From positions 25,629 to 89,628 of IMG/VR virus record IMGVR_UViG_3300028920_000056: a stretch of 64,000 nt of DNA; one strand, written 5' to 3'. Numbering within the stretch: the first letter of the stretch is position 1; every line of letters starts with the position of its first letter. Of the stretch, positions 24,842 through 31,421 are shown in pieces. Below the pieces are notes generated by a model. The model was not told where the DNA came from, did not search any database, and worked only from the letters and a program-made list of their open reading frames with translations. The position numbers were made by a program, and so were the translations under genes. This DNA is from a virus.

Positions 24842-25216
24842 TTAGTCAACGATTTCATATGGGACTTGTTTATCAAATTTTAAAGTAGGAATATCAAAAT
24901 AAATTATAAAACTAAAACCATAAACATTATCTATATCTTTTAATGGTATGTCGATATTTATATAAAGACTGTTATCATCTTCAATATAGTCTTCAATATA
25001 TATGATGGCGGTAGGAGATTCTTTTGATAATTTAAAGCCTTCATCTTTTATGAAAGGAATTAAATCTTGAGGAGCTAAATAATTCCAGAAATTTTTCAAT
25101 TTAATCTCTTGGTCTTCATAATATTCCGGATAAAATATTTTTTTAATAATAATACGAGAAAGTTCAGCTAATACATATTTCTTAATTTTTATCTCTAAAT
25201 TATCATGTTCATTCAT
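24842..25216 (-). CDS. Lone minus-strand gene, acidic protein
   Basis: 124 residues with a natural-looking composition: an N-terminal helix (KKYVLAELSRIIIKKIF), a mixed centre and a beta-rich acidic C-terminus (YGFSFIIYFDIPTLKF). Three facts support it: there is no competing + strand gene, its stop abuts a terminator, and GCAAAGATAATTCTATG on the minus strand is the same box-plus-start arrangement as on the + strand. No SD. Function unknown. Confidence 0.65.
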   Translation of the reverse strand: MNEHDNLEIKIKKYVLAELSRIIIKKIFYPEYYEDQEIKLKNFWNYLAPQDLIPFIKDEGFKLSKESPTAIIYIEDYIEDDNSLYINIDIPLKDIDNVYGFSFIIYFDIPTLKFDKQVPYEIVD

Positions 25217-25217
25217 A

Positions 25218-25225
25218 GAATTATC
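25218..25225 (-). promoter_or_regulatory. GATAATTC box for the minus-strand gene
   Basis: On the minus strand GCAAAGATAATTCTATG places the box directly before the start codon at 25216. It matches GCAAAGATAAATATATATG at 29611 on the + strand. Confidence 0.4.
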
Positions 25226-25229
25226 TTTG

Positions 25230-25237
25230 CATAATTG
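25230..25237 (+). promoter_or_regulatory. CATAATTG box, divergent partner
   Basis: GCATAATTG begins 14 bases before ATG 25244 and lies back to back with the minus-strand box, making a compact divergent control region. Confidence 0.35.
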
Positions 25238-25243
25238 ATTAAA

Positions 25244-25525
25244 ATGAATAAAAAAGAAACAACTAAAAAATTATTAAAAGATCAGACATGTGACTCATGT
25301 ATATACAGATGGAGTAGTGTTGGTAAATATCATTGCACTTCAAAAAATATGAAAAATAACACATGTAAACGCTATATAAATGATAGAGGACTAAGTGAAG
25401 AAGCTTATAACAAAATGCAAGAAATGAGAATGAGAGTAAGACTAGAAATAGAAAAATCATTAGAAGAAACTATAAAGTTAAATAGAGAAATAAGGAGTGG
25501 CAAATGGGATTACTCAAAAAAATAA
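25244..25525 (+). CDS. Cys-rich LLKD-family protein
   Basis: ATG 25244 is preferred over TTG 25235; no SD but a box upstream. KKETTKKLLKDQTCDSC...C...CKRY is the four-cysteine signature, followed by a helical charged tail of about 45 residues. It overlaps the next paralogue by 22 bases. First of four such genes in a row. Confidence 0.6.
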   Translation: MNKKETTKKLLKDQTCDSCIYRWSSVGKYHCTSKNMKNNTCKRYINDRGLSEEAYNKMQEMRMRVRLEIEKSLEETIKLNREIRSGKWDYSKK

Positions 25526-25683
25526 CTAAGCGACTATTAAAAGATCAGACATGTGATGACTGTTTTTGGTTTTGGAATCCATACAATTGGAGACATGTTC
25601 CCGGAGGTTTTTGCTGTTGGAAACATGTTAGACCCACAGAAGAAGGATGTTCTTCATGGAAAAAGAGAGAACAAAGAAAATAG
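25504..25683 (+). CDS. Cys-rich LLKD-family protein (59 residues)
   Basis: Short but clearly paralogous: ITKRLLKDQTCDDC, then CCWK and a final CSSW. AGGAG lies in the preceding gene at a usable distance. It consists of the Cys domain alone, which suggests that domain is the functional core of the family. Confidence 0.6.
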   Translation: MGLLKKITKRLLKDQTCDDCFWFWNPYNWRHVPGGFCCWKHVRPTEEGCSSWKKREQRK

Positions 25684-25823
25684 TTATTAATTTACTTAAA
25701 GAAAAAACATGTGATAATTGTGTGTGGAAAAATGAGCATACAACATCTTGGTGTGGAATACAAGGAAATAAGCCGTCAGCCGGAACATGTATATTTTGGA
25801 GAATGTGGTTACCAGAGAGATGA
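25656..25823 (+). CDS. Cys-rich LLKD-family protein (55 residues)
   Basis: Overlaps the preceding copy by 28 bases in another frame. KIVINLLKEKTCDNC...WC...TCIFW keeps the spacing CDxC - C - C-x2-W. Its stop makes the ATGA overlap with the next copy. Confidence 0.6.
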   Translation: MEKERTKKIVINLLKEKTCDNCVWKNEHTTSWCGIQGNKPSAGTCIFWRMWLPER

Positions 25824-25996
25824 TTAGCATGAATGAGTCACAAGAAGAAAGAAGAGAAAGAACTAAAAGATTGTTACATGATGCATCATGTGATAATTGT
25901 ATCTATCGTTTTAAAGCCCCTCATTATTGGAACTGTAGTTTTTACCGTGATAGACCAATGAAAAATTTGTGCATAAATTGGTCTCTCCAAAGATAG
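25820..25996 (+). CDS. Cys-rich LLKD-family protein (58 residues)
   Basis: ATG 25820 overlaps the preceding TGA (ATGA); a second ATG at 25829 is possible. RTKRLLHDASCDNC...NC...LCINW is the family pattern. Last member of the run; a TTCGACA promoter-like element begins two bases after its stop. Confidence 0.6.
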   Translation: MISMNESQEERRERTKRLLHDASCDNCIYRFKAPHYWNCSFYRDRPMKNLCINWSLQR

Positions 25997-25997
25997 C

Positions 25998-26016
25998 TTC
26001 GACATGGCATTATGAT
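25998..26016 (+). promoter_or_regulatory. TTCGACA-N6-TATGAT promoter-like element
   Basis: TTCGACA at 25998 and TATGAT at 26011 with the six-base gap, then AGGAGG at 26025 and ATG 26037. Confidence 0.55.
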
Positions 26017-26036
26017 AATATCATAGGAGGTAATAT

Positions 26037-26537
26037 ATGACAAAGACCCCACATGATAATAATTATATTTCTAATTCATTTCAAAATCGTATAGAAGTTA
26101 ATTTAGCTAATATAAGTCGCTCAAAAGATGATAAATTTATATTATTAGGTGTTCATTATATAATAAAGGGATTTAAATGTGAATTATGCAAACACCGTGA
26201 TTGTTTATATGCTTATACCATAAAAAATGTAGAAACTAATGCTGATATGGTAGTTGGCAGCGAATGTATTAAGCATTTTAAAGCTAAGGGTTGTAACATT
26301 GATTTAGCAGCTGGTCTAAAGAAAAGAGTTAAAAGCATCACAAGAAAAATGAAGCGTTATATGAAAAAATATTTAGACAAAGATGGTTATAAAGAAATGT
26401 CAGTAGAACAGAAGAGAGAGCTCACTGCTAAATTATTTGTTAAACAACAATTGAAAGAACAACTCAGAGGTGAAAGCAAAAAGAAAGTAATGTTATCAGA
26501 AGATGAAGTGTTAAAAATTCTTAAATATGAAGAATAG
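26037..26537 (+). CDS. Zinc-binding basic protein
   Basis: 166 residues. The N-terminal half has FKCELCKHRDC...VVGSECIKHF, with cysteines spaced as for a zinc site. The C-terminal half is a long Lys-rich helical region, giving a nucleic-acid-binding look. Strong AGGAGG SD and its own promoter-like element, of the type that also drives the RtcB and PARP genes. Function unknown; RNA binding is a guess from charge and zinc site. Confidence 0.65.
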   Translation: MTKTPHDNNYISNSFQNRIEVNLANISRSKDDKFILLGVHYIIKGFKCELCKHRDCLYAYTIKNVETNADMVVGSECIKHFKAKGCNIDLAAGLKKRVKSITRKMKRYMKKYLDKDGYKEMSVEQKRELTAKLFVKQQLKEQLRGESKKKVMLSEDEVLKILKYEE

Positions 26538-26539
26538 TT

Positions 26540-26800
26540 ATGGTTGTTGAACACTATTCACAAATTAAACTTAATAAGCTTTATTATTTTTGGTTTACTG
26601 CACAACCTACTAAAAGTGCATATATTATATTTCGTGAATTTGAAAAAGAAACGTATATTTTTTATGTAGAAGTTTATGATGATAACAATGGCAAATATAA
26701 TACTTTAGTCCCAATTGAAGTAATTAGCAAGGGACAACTTATAGAAGTAGTAGATGACAAGTTTAAACTTAAGTTGGCCCTTAAGGGTTTGACAGAATGA
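26540..26800 (+). CDS. Tandem relay family A, member 1
   Basis: 86 residues. The N-terminus is beta-rich and aromatic (KLNKLYYFWFTAQPT), like a small barrel, and the C-terminus is KLKLALKGLTE. The tail codons give AAGGG as SD and ATGA as start/stop overlap for member 2. It is the most divergent copy and heads an array of eight genes plus one remnant. Function unknown. Confidence 0.6.
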   Translation: MVVEHYSQIKLNKLYYFWFTAQPTKSAYIIFREFEKETYIFYVEVYDDNNGKYNTLVPIEVISKGQLIEVVDDKFKLKLALKGLTE

Positions 26801-27033
26801 AATTTGAAGATTTAAAAGTAGATATATTATATGTTGCTGATTATGATGGGCACTATCTCTATTTTATACCACGTAAACTACTCAGGGGTCAATTTTGGAG
26901 TATTAGTATGATTGACCATCAAAAGAATGTTGTTAGCTCGATGTTACATATAGATGTTTTTATGAAAGCAACTTCTGTGAGGAAAGCAACAAAAAAAGAA
27001 ATTACTACTCTAAGCTTGAAAGGGTTGTTGTGA
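26797..27033 (+). CDS. Tandem relay family A, member 2
   Basis: 78 residues, starting MKFEDLKVDILYVADYDGHYLYF and ending TTLSLKGLL. The tail sequence TTGAAAGGGTTGTTGTGA contains the SD and the GTGA overlap used by member 3. Confidence 0.6.
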   Translation: MKFEDLKVDILYVADYDGHYLYFIPRKLLRGQFWSISMIDHQKNVVSSMLHIDVFMKATSVRKATKKEITTLSLKGLL

Positions 27034-27287
27034 ACATAAAAATAAATTTTGAAGACTTAGAAGTTAATCATTTATATTGTTATGAGTGTGTTGATAATAA
27101 TTATCATTATAAAGGAGTTAGCAAATATTTTATAGTTCTTAAAAAGTTTATACGCAAAGAGAGTCATTTAGTAAGATGGTATAATGGTATGGGTGAAATA
27201 CATTATCAAGCATTATTCTCGGGATTTTTTCGTGAAGTTAAAGATATAAAAGAAAAGACTAAATTGATGCTGAAAGGATTGTTGTGA
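27030..27287 (+). CDS. Tandem relay family A, member 3
   Basis: GTG start within the preceding stop. 85 residues, with N-terminal FEDLEVNHLYCYECVD parallel to member 2 and the tail KLMLKGLL, whose codons (CTGAAAGGATTGTTGTGA) relay translation to member 4. Confidence 0.6.
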   Translation: MNIKINFEDLEVNHLYCYECVDNNYHYKGVSKYFIVLKKFIRKESHLVRWYNGMGEIHYQALFSGFFREVKDIKEKTKLMLKGLL

Positions 27288-27532
27288 GATTAAACGTAGA
27301 TGACTATTTGTTAGTAAGATATGGAGACCCTCGCAAAACATCATTTTTTTTAGTTACAAATCGCAGTGCAGCAGATGACAATGTCGTTTTTGGAATATAT
27401 ATGTCGACAGATAGAGTAATCAATGTTAATGCAGCAATCTCTATTTATGCAATTGAAAGAAGTGACATATTTGTTAGTAAAATAACAAATAAAAAACTTA
27501 TTACTAAACTACAACTAAGAGGTTTAGTATGA
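27284..27532 (+). CDS. Tandem relay family A, member 4
   Basis: GTG start. 82 residues, N-terminal MRLNVDDYLLVRYGDP and tail LITKLQLRGLV. Its last 30 bases are identical to those of member 5 (repeat 27503-27534 / 27787-27818). Confidence 0.6.
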   Translation: MRLNVDDYLLVRYGDPRKTSFFLVTNRSAADDNVVFGIYMSTDRVINVNAAISIYAIERSDIFVSKITNKKLITKLQLRGLV

Positions 27533-27534
27533 CA
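27503..27534 (+). repeat. 32-base direct repeat, copy 1 (copy 2 at 27787-27818)
   Basis: Identical 32-base segments cover the tail codons, the AGAGG SD, the ATGA junction and the first codon of the next gene in members 4/5 and 5/6. Looser versions end members 6, 7 and 8. Such a repeat could mediate recombination that adds or removes whole genes. Confidence 0.85.
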
Positions 27535-27816
27535 GAACTAGAAAAAGCAGTAAATACAAAGATTGGAGATTATTTAAAAATAGTAAACATTCCTAAATCT
27601 TTAAAGAGTGAATTATATTTTCTAGTTACTGAAATATATCCCGCTAAACCAACAACTAAAAACTTTATAAAACTTAGTGGAACTATGTTGTTAGAAGATG
27701 GCGACCTTGTAAATTTAGATTTGGCTGCTAGTTTTTTTGAAAAGAATTTTTTACGAATATTTCCAATAACTAAACAAACTTTAATAACTAAACTACAACT
27801 AAGAGGTTTAGTATGA
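27529..27816 (+). CDS. Tandem relay family A, member 5
   Basis: 95 residues; the body differs strongly from member 4 while the tail LITKLQLRGLV is identical at DNA level. This contrast shows that the ending is exchanged or conserved independently of the body. Confidence 0.6.
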   Translation: MTELEKAVNTKIGDYLKIVNIPKSLKSELYFLVTEIYPAKPTTKNFIKLSGTMLLEDGDLVNLDLAASFFEKNFLRIFPITKQTLITKLQLRGLV

Positions 27817-28052
27817 CAATATTTGACGATCTTAATGAAGAAGTTTATACAATACTAGATTCTGATGAAGAACTTAAAGGGCCCTTTTATTTAATAAAAA
27901 GAAAAGACACACATTTTTATTTTGGATCACTACTTACACTAAATAATAAAATTGAGCATGATATTGCAATACGAATAGATGGAAATATTGTTGTCAAAAA
28001 AATAATTAATAATAAGCTCATAACTAAACTTAAACTGAAAGGATTGGTATGA
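27813..28052 (+). CDS. Tandem relay family A, member 6
   Basis: 79 residues with a GPFYLIKRKDTHFYFGS strand pair and the tail LITKLKLKGLV. The embedded AAAGGA SD precedes the ATGA overlap with member 7. Confidence 0.6.
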   Translation: MTIFDDLNEEVYTILDSDEELKGPFYLIKRKDTHFYFGSLLTLNNKIEHDIAIRIDGNIVVKKIINNKLITKLKLKGLV

Positions 28053-28306
28053 TTAAAGGTGAGATTAAAATAAACGATTATCTTTATATTGATGACGATT
28101 TAGGAAGAAAATATTATTTAAAAGTTTCAAAATATCATTATCGTGAAGACACAGGTGAAATTTTTCTAATTAATGGAATAGGATATAATATTAAATATGA
28201 AAAATCAATTATAACTTTGTCCTTATGGATTAATGGAGACGCAACTGTAACTATCATAACCAATCTTAAACAAATAACTAAACTTAAACTGAAAGGAATA
28301 ATATGA
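28049..28306 (+). CDS. Tandem relay family A, member 7
   Basis: 85 residues with N-terminal IKINDYLYIDDDLGRKYYL, matching the family's D/N-x-Y-L-hydrophobic opening, and the tail ITKLKLKGII. It relays through AAAGGAATAATATGA. Confidence 0.6.
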   Translation: MIKGEIKINDYLYIDDDLGRKYYLKVSKYHYREDTGEIFLINGIGYNIKYEKSIITLSLWINGDATVTIITNLKQITKLKLKGII

Positions 28307-28572
28307 AGCCATTACAACTCAATGGATATTATATGTATCGAGTAACTTATAAAGAGTTTCATTATATTAATTATTTCTATATTTGTCATATTGTTTCTAT
28401 CCCTCCGGCACATTACATAATTAATATACTTACTCATAACATAATTAAAAATACAATAGTACTAAACGAACATTCACCATTTTCACATAGTTGGTTTGAA
28501 CGAAATATTACTAACTTAAAAAGGATAAATGATAATAAACTTATAACAAAACTGAAACTAAGAGGATTATGA
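28303..28572 (+). CDS. Tandem relay family A, member 8
   Basis: 89 residues, Tyr/His/Ile-rich body, tail LITKLKLRGL. The last intact member; its relay leads into a broken segment rather than a full gene. Confidence 0.6.
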   Translation: MKPLQLNGYYMYRVTYKEFHYINYFYICHIVSIPPAHYIINILTHNIIKNTIVLNEHSPFSHSWFERNITNLKRINDNKLITKLKLRGL

Positions 28573-28610
28573 TATGATTAAAATAATTTTAGAGATGTGG
28601 CCACATGGTT

Positions 28611-28709
28611 ATGAAAAATAAGTACAAGCTATGCGAAGGTAGAATCGGAAACGATAAAAAAATAATAACAAAATTAAACTTACTTGGACTTTTTTCTTTA
28701 AACTCATAA
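28611..28709 (+). pseudogene. Truncated ninth member of relay family A
   Basis: A 32-codon frame (MKNKYKLCEGRIGN...) ends KIITKLNLLGLFSLNS, retaining the family tail but lacking the barrel-like body. A separate 15-codon frame precedes it (28574). The structure is that of a gene reduced to its tail by deletion. Confidence 0.5.
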
Positions 28710-28717
28710 GATAAATA
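28710..28717 (+). promoter_or_regulatory. GATAAATA box upstream of the RHH gene
   Basis: CATAAGATAAATATATGG lies at the end of the relay array. Its predicted RNA start falls between or on the two TATGGCCATA palindromes. Confidence 0.4.
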
Positions 28718-28748
28718 TATGGCCATATACCTAGTTGGTATGGCCATA
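28718..28748 (+). promoter_or_regulatory. Two TATGGCCATA palindromes, candidate RHH operator
   Basis: Perfect 10-base palindromes at 28718-28727 and 28739-28748, 21 bases centre to centre (two helical turns), overlapping the box and lying just before the gene for a ribbon-helix-helix protein. This is the usual form of an autoregulatory operator. A 12-codon frame (ATG 28719) crosses the region and is probably incidental. Confidence 0.5.
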
Positions 28749-28761
28749 ATGGAGTAATACA

Positions 28762-29079
28762 ATGGGAAAAATAAAACCGGGCCTATCTATAGATGAAGAA
28801 ATCTGGAAACAATTTAAAGAAAAGTTTAGTTCTAATGCATCTAAAAAAGCAGAAGAATTATTCAAAGAAGCACTAGAAATAGAAATACCAAATATTTTAA
28901 ATGCATGTGAAATTAATAGTGTAACTATACCAAACAGTTCTGAATGGAGTTTTAAATATTCAGAAGGATCAATAAATTTAGATCATAATGTTTCATATTC
29001 TTGCGTAGATAATGGCAGTGATTTTGCAGATATAACTAGCTCATATACAACAGATTTAAAAGATATTATAATTGAGTAA
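28762..29079 (+). CDS. Ribbon-helix-helix DNA-binding protein
   Basis: 105 residues. The N-terminal 45 (KPGLSIDEEIWKQFKEKF...ASKKAEELFKEALE) have the strand-helix-helix layout of Arc/MetJ-type repressors, which dimerise and insert a beta ribbon into the major groove. The remaining 60 residues are Ser/Asn/Asp-rich beta and may bind a ligand or partner. A GGAG SD lies upstream. Paired palindromes directly upstream suggest autoregulation. Alternatively it is an antitoxin-like protein, but no toxin partner is evident. Confidence 0.65.
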   Translation: MGKIKPGLSIDEEIWKQFKEKFSSNASKKAEELFKEALEIEIPNILNACEINSVTIPNSSEWSFKYSEGSINLDHNVSYSCVDNGSDFADITSSYTTDLKDIIIE

Positions 29080-29089
29080 GGAGGTTATT

Positions 29090-29569
29090 ATGAGTGTTGG
29101 GGAACCAGATTTAACTTTAAATAATATTACTATTACCACAGAACATACAAGTTGGCCATATGTTACTAACGAAATATATTCAACTGGCACATATTACCCA
29201 TATTTTGATCATATTTGGATAGGTGACCCATTACCAGAAAAGTGGGAGCCTTTACCTGGATGTGTTCCATGGGATGGTCCACTTGTTAATGAAAACAAAT
29301 TACCAAACAATGTTGAAGAAATTTTAGAACAATTAAAAATACATATGGAGGGAAATAAAATGACTATGAATATTTATGAGGTTTTAGTAATAGATCGCAA
29401 AGAATGCACAGTTCTAACAAAGCAAGATAACATTATTGCTAAAGATGAAAAATCTGCAATGTTAGAACTTGACCTTAGCAAAGAAATTAAAGCTAAAGTT
29501 AAAAAGGACGAAATCGTATTTATCTTTACTAAAAAAGGCTCATTTGAGAAACTAGAAGATAAAGAATAA
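29090..29569 (+). CDS. Hypothetical two-part protein with internal start
   Basis: ATG 29090 has AAGGAGG upstream. 159 residues. The N-terminal 90 are rich in Trp, Tyr and Pro (DHIWIGDPLPEKWEPLPGCVP). The last 70 (MTMNIYEVLVIDRKECTVL...) look like a complete small alpha/beta domain. GGAGGG stands eight bases before the internal ATG at 29360, so the C-terminal domain may also be made alone. It ends at an intrinsic terminator. Function unknown. Confidence 0.6.
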   Translation: MSVGEPDLTLNNITITTEHTSWPYVTNEIYSTGTYYPYFDHIWIGDPLPEKWEPLPGCVPWDGPLVNENKLPNNVEEILEQLKIHMEGNKMTMNIYEVLVIDRKECTVLTKQDNIIAKDEKSAMLELDLSKEIKAKVKKDEIVFIFTKKGSFEKLEDKE

Positions 29570-29579
29570 TTATTCAATT

Positions 29580-29606
29580 GGTAGTCTCTTAAGACTACCT
29601 TTTTTG
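29580..29606 (+). terminator. Intrinsic terminator
   Basis: Stem GGTAGTCT/AGACTACC, CTTA loop, seven T. Confidence 0.92.
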
Positions 29607-29612
29607 TGCAAA

Positions 29613-29620
29613 GATAAATA
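29613..29620 (+). promoter_or_regulatory. GATAAATA box after terminator
   Basis: GCAAAGATAAATATATATG follows the terminator and leads into ATG 29624, which has no SD; box to ATG is 11 bases. Confidence 0.45.
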
Positions 29621-29623
29621 TAT

Positions 29624-29824
29624 ATGACAAGTGTGACTTACTATTATATAATAAAAACCTATAAAGCTGGTGATTGGAAAGCAACATTTAGAATTACTAA
29701 TAAAGTACTAGATGAAACTTGGATATGTGAAAAATTAAAAAACAAAAATGACATTTTTAAATTTATATTTAATGATTATATAATAGACAATAAAATAGAG
29801 ATTAAAGTAGAAATTAAAATATGA
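29624..29824 (+). CDS. Small family-B protein
   Basis: 66 residues, candidate leaderless gene. Beta-rich start (TYYYIIKTYKAGDWKATF) and a family-B type segment NDIFKFIFNDY near residue 47, followed by a basic extension. It overlaps the minigene at 29821 by ATGA. Confidence 0.55.
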   Translation: MTSVTYYYIIKTYKAGDWKATFRITNKVLDETWICEKLKNKNDIFKFIFNDYIIDNKIEIKVEIKI

Positions 29825-29865
29825 AATATTATTATAAGTTGATAAAGGTAATATTTAATGACTAG
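29821..29865 (+). pseudogene. Minigene: family-B tail only
   Basis: A 14-codon frame, MKYYYKLIKVIFND, that is essentially the family start plus the tail. Its AAAGG and ATG serve the next gene (29858). It looks like a module collapsed by deletion to its translation-relay part. Confidence 0.45.
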
Positions 29866-30430
29866 AGAGCAAATAAAGAAAAAATTAAATTTAAGTAGTA
29901 TTGGCGATTTTCTTGAAGGCAGAGCTTGGGTCCAGAAAAATGGTAAATTTGGTCATGTTGACAAAAATGGCAATATTACAACGCCAATAGTTTATGATGA
30001 CGTTGGCAATTTCAAAGAAGGCAGAACTTGGGTTGAGAAAAATGGTAAATGCGGTCATGTTGATCTAAATAGTAAAGTAACAACGCCTATAATTTATGAT
30101 AACGTTGGCAATTTCAAAGAAGGCAGAGCTCGAGTTAAGAAAAATGGTAAATGGGGTCATGTTGATAAAAATGGCAATATAACAACGCCTATAATCTATG
30201 ATGATGTTGGCTCTTTCCAAGAAGGCAAAGCTTGGGTCCAGAAAAACAATAAATATGGCCATGTTGATCTAAATGGCAAAGTGACAACGCCAATAATTTA
30301 TGACGATATTGGTTATTTCCAAGAAGGCAAAGGATGGGCGGAAATTAACAAAGTATATATTGATATAAATAAAAATGGTATACCAATTAAACATAAAGAT
30401 TTTTATAATTTAATAAAAGGATTATTCTAA
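29858..30430 (+). CDS. WG-repeat protein
   Basis: 190 residues with five tandem copies of a roughly 31-residue WG/KWG repeat: F-x-E-G-R/K-A-W-V-x-K-N-G-K-x-G-H-V-D-x-N-G, then x-T-T-P-I-I-Y-D-D-V-G. These repeats form beta-sheet surfaces and occur in bacterial proteins that bind partners or cell surfaces. The final 10 residues, FYNLIKGLF, are the phage's relay-type tail and supply AAAGGA for the next gene, so an unrelated domain has acquired that tail. Cytoplasmic (no signal peptide). Function unknown. Confidence 0.8.
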   Translation: MTREQIKKKLNLSSIGDFLEGRAWVQKNGKFGHVDKNGNITTPIVYDDVGNFKEGRTWVEKNGKCGHVDLNSKVTTPIIYDNVGNFKEGRARVKKNGKWGHVDKNGNITTPIIYDDVGSFQEGKAWVQKNNKYGHVDLNGKVTTPIIYDDIGYFQEGKGWAEINKVYIDINKNGIPIKHKDFYNLIKGLF

Positions 30431-30876
30431 TGAAATATTTAGTTTGCATAAATCATGAAGGTATACAATGTAAAATGCAACTTGGGCATGAGCCTGAGAG
30501 GACAGAACTAGAAATTAAGAGTGCACAAAACAGAAATTTAATAAAAGAGATTTTCTTTAGAAAAGAAGATCCAAGAACAGATATATCTTTCATAAATGAT
30601 CAAAAAGAGATAGCGGCTGAAATAATGAAGAAATATGATGTTAGCACTGGCTATTATGGATATCAAATACGCAAGACTACAATAGGTAAACATATTGAAG
30701 TAGTAGTTGACATGCCTGAAAAAGAGTTTAATAAATCACAAGGTAGTTTAGAAGGGGCAATCAATATTTTACATCATACTACAAAGTTGATGTCTCCTAA
30801 AGCAAAAACAAAAGATGCAGCAAAGATTGTATTGAAGTGGATCAACAGATTAGAGTCTGAGAAGGAGATTGATTAA
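30430..30876 (+). CDS. Hypothetical 148-residue protein
   Basis: Starts in the preceding stop (TAATG). An internal NLIKEIFFRKE near residue 37 resembles the family-B tail, as though a small module had been fused to a downstream alpha/beta domain (GYYGYQIRKTTIGKHIEVVVDM). It ends with GAAGGAG serving the next gene. Function unknown. Confidence 0.55.
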   Translation: MKYLVCINHEGIQCKMQLGHEPERTELEIKSAQNRNLIKEIFFRKEDPRTDISFINDQKEIAAEIMKKYDVSTGYYGYQIRKTTIGKHIEVVVDMPEKEFNKSQGSLEGAINILHHTTKLMSPKAKTKDAAKIVLKWINRLESEKEID

Positions 30877-31143
30877 ATGCTATGGGATGAATTCAAAGAA
30901 GGTGATATTGTTGAATATAAAGGATTACATGTTTTTAAAACATTTTTCTGGATAAGAAGAAAATTTAAGTCTGCTGAAAGGGCACTAGTTGTTGAGCTCA
31001 TTAAGTGGAATAAAAACTCTAGATTTCATATTCATAAAATAAAATCTTACTGGGGAAAAAATTGGTTTAATGAAGAATGGAGACACAAACAATATACGAC
31101 GTCAAGTAGAAAAGAATTATTTGATGAGATATTTAAGTCATGA
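30877..31143 (+). CDS. Small family-B protein (tail ELFDEIFKS)
   Basis: 88 residues. Opens with MLWDEFKEGDIVEYKGL, the family's barrel-like start (F-K-E-G-D-I-V), is basic and aromatic in the middle, and ends SRKELFDEIFKS. ATGA overlap with the next gene. Confidence 0.6.
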   Translation: MLWDEFKEGDIVEYKGLHVFKTFFWIRRKFKSAERALVVELIKWNKNSRFHIHKIKSYWGKNWFNEEWRHKQYTTSSRKELFDEIFKS

Positions 31144-31400
31144 AAAAAGTAATAATTTATGGCATAATAAAAAAACCGTTTCAGATATTAATAGCAAAAG
31201 CGTTTTATTCTTTTGATATTGGAGAAACTTCTGTTTCTGGTGAGAGATATGAATTTGTAGAAGATGATGTTATAATTGATGTTAACTGGGGATTTTATGG
31301 AGATTATGAAAATGGGGAGTTTGAAGAAATTCCTGATAATGTTAATGAAGCTGACACAATTGAAGAAGCTTATAGAGAAATAATAATGAGAATTATTTAA
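31140..31400 (+). CDS. Small acidic protein (tail AYREIIMRII)
   Basis: 86 residues with an acidic C-terminal half; the tail is a relaxed form of the family-B ending. Overlaps the preceding gene by four bases. Function unknown. Confidence 0.55.
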   Translation: MKKVIIYGIIKKPFQILIAKAFYSFDIGETSVSGERYEFVEDDVIIDVNWGFYGDYENGEFEEIPDNVNEADTIEEAYREIIMRII

Positions 31401-31421
31401 TGAAATATTTGGAGGCTAATT

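Noticed and set aside
26540-28709. CRISPR-like array
   Set aside because: The regular roughly 250-base spacing and repeated ends come from tandem genes; the repeats are coding and there are no short spacers.
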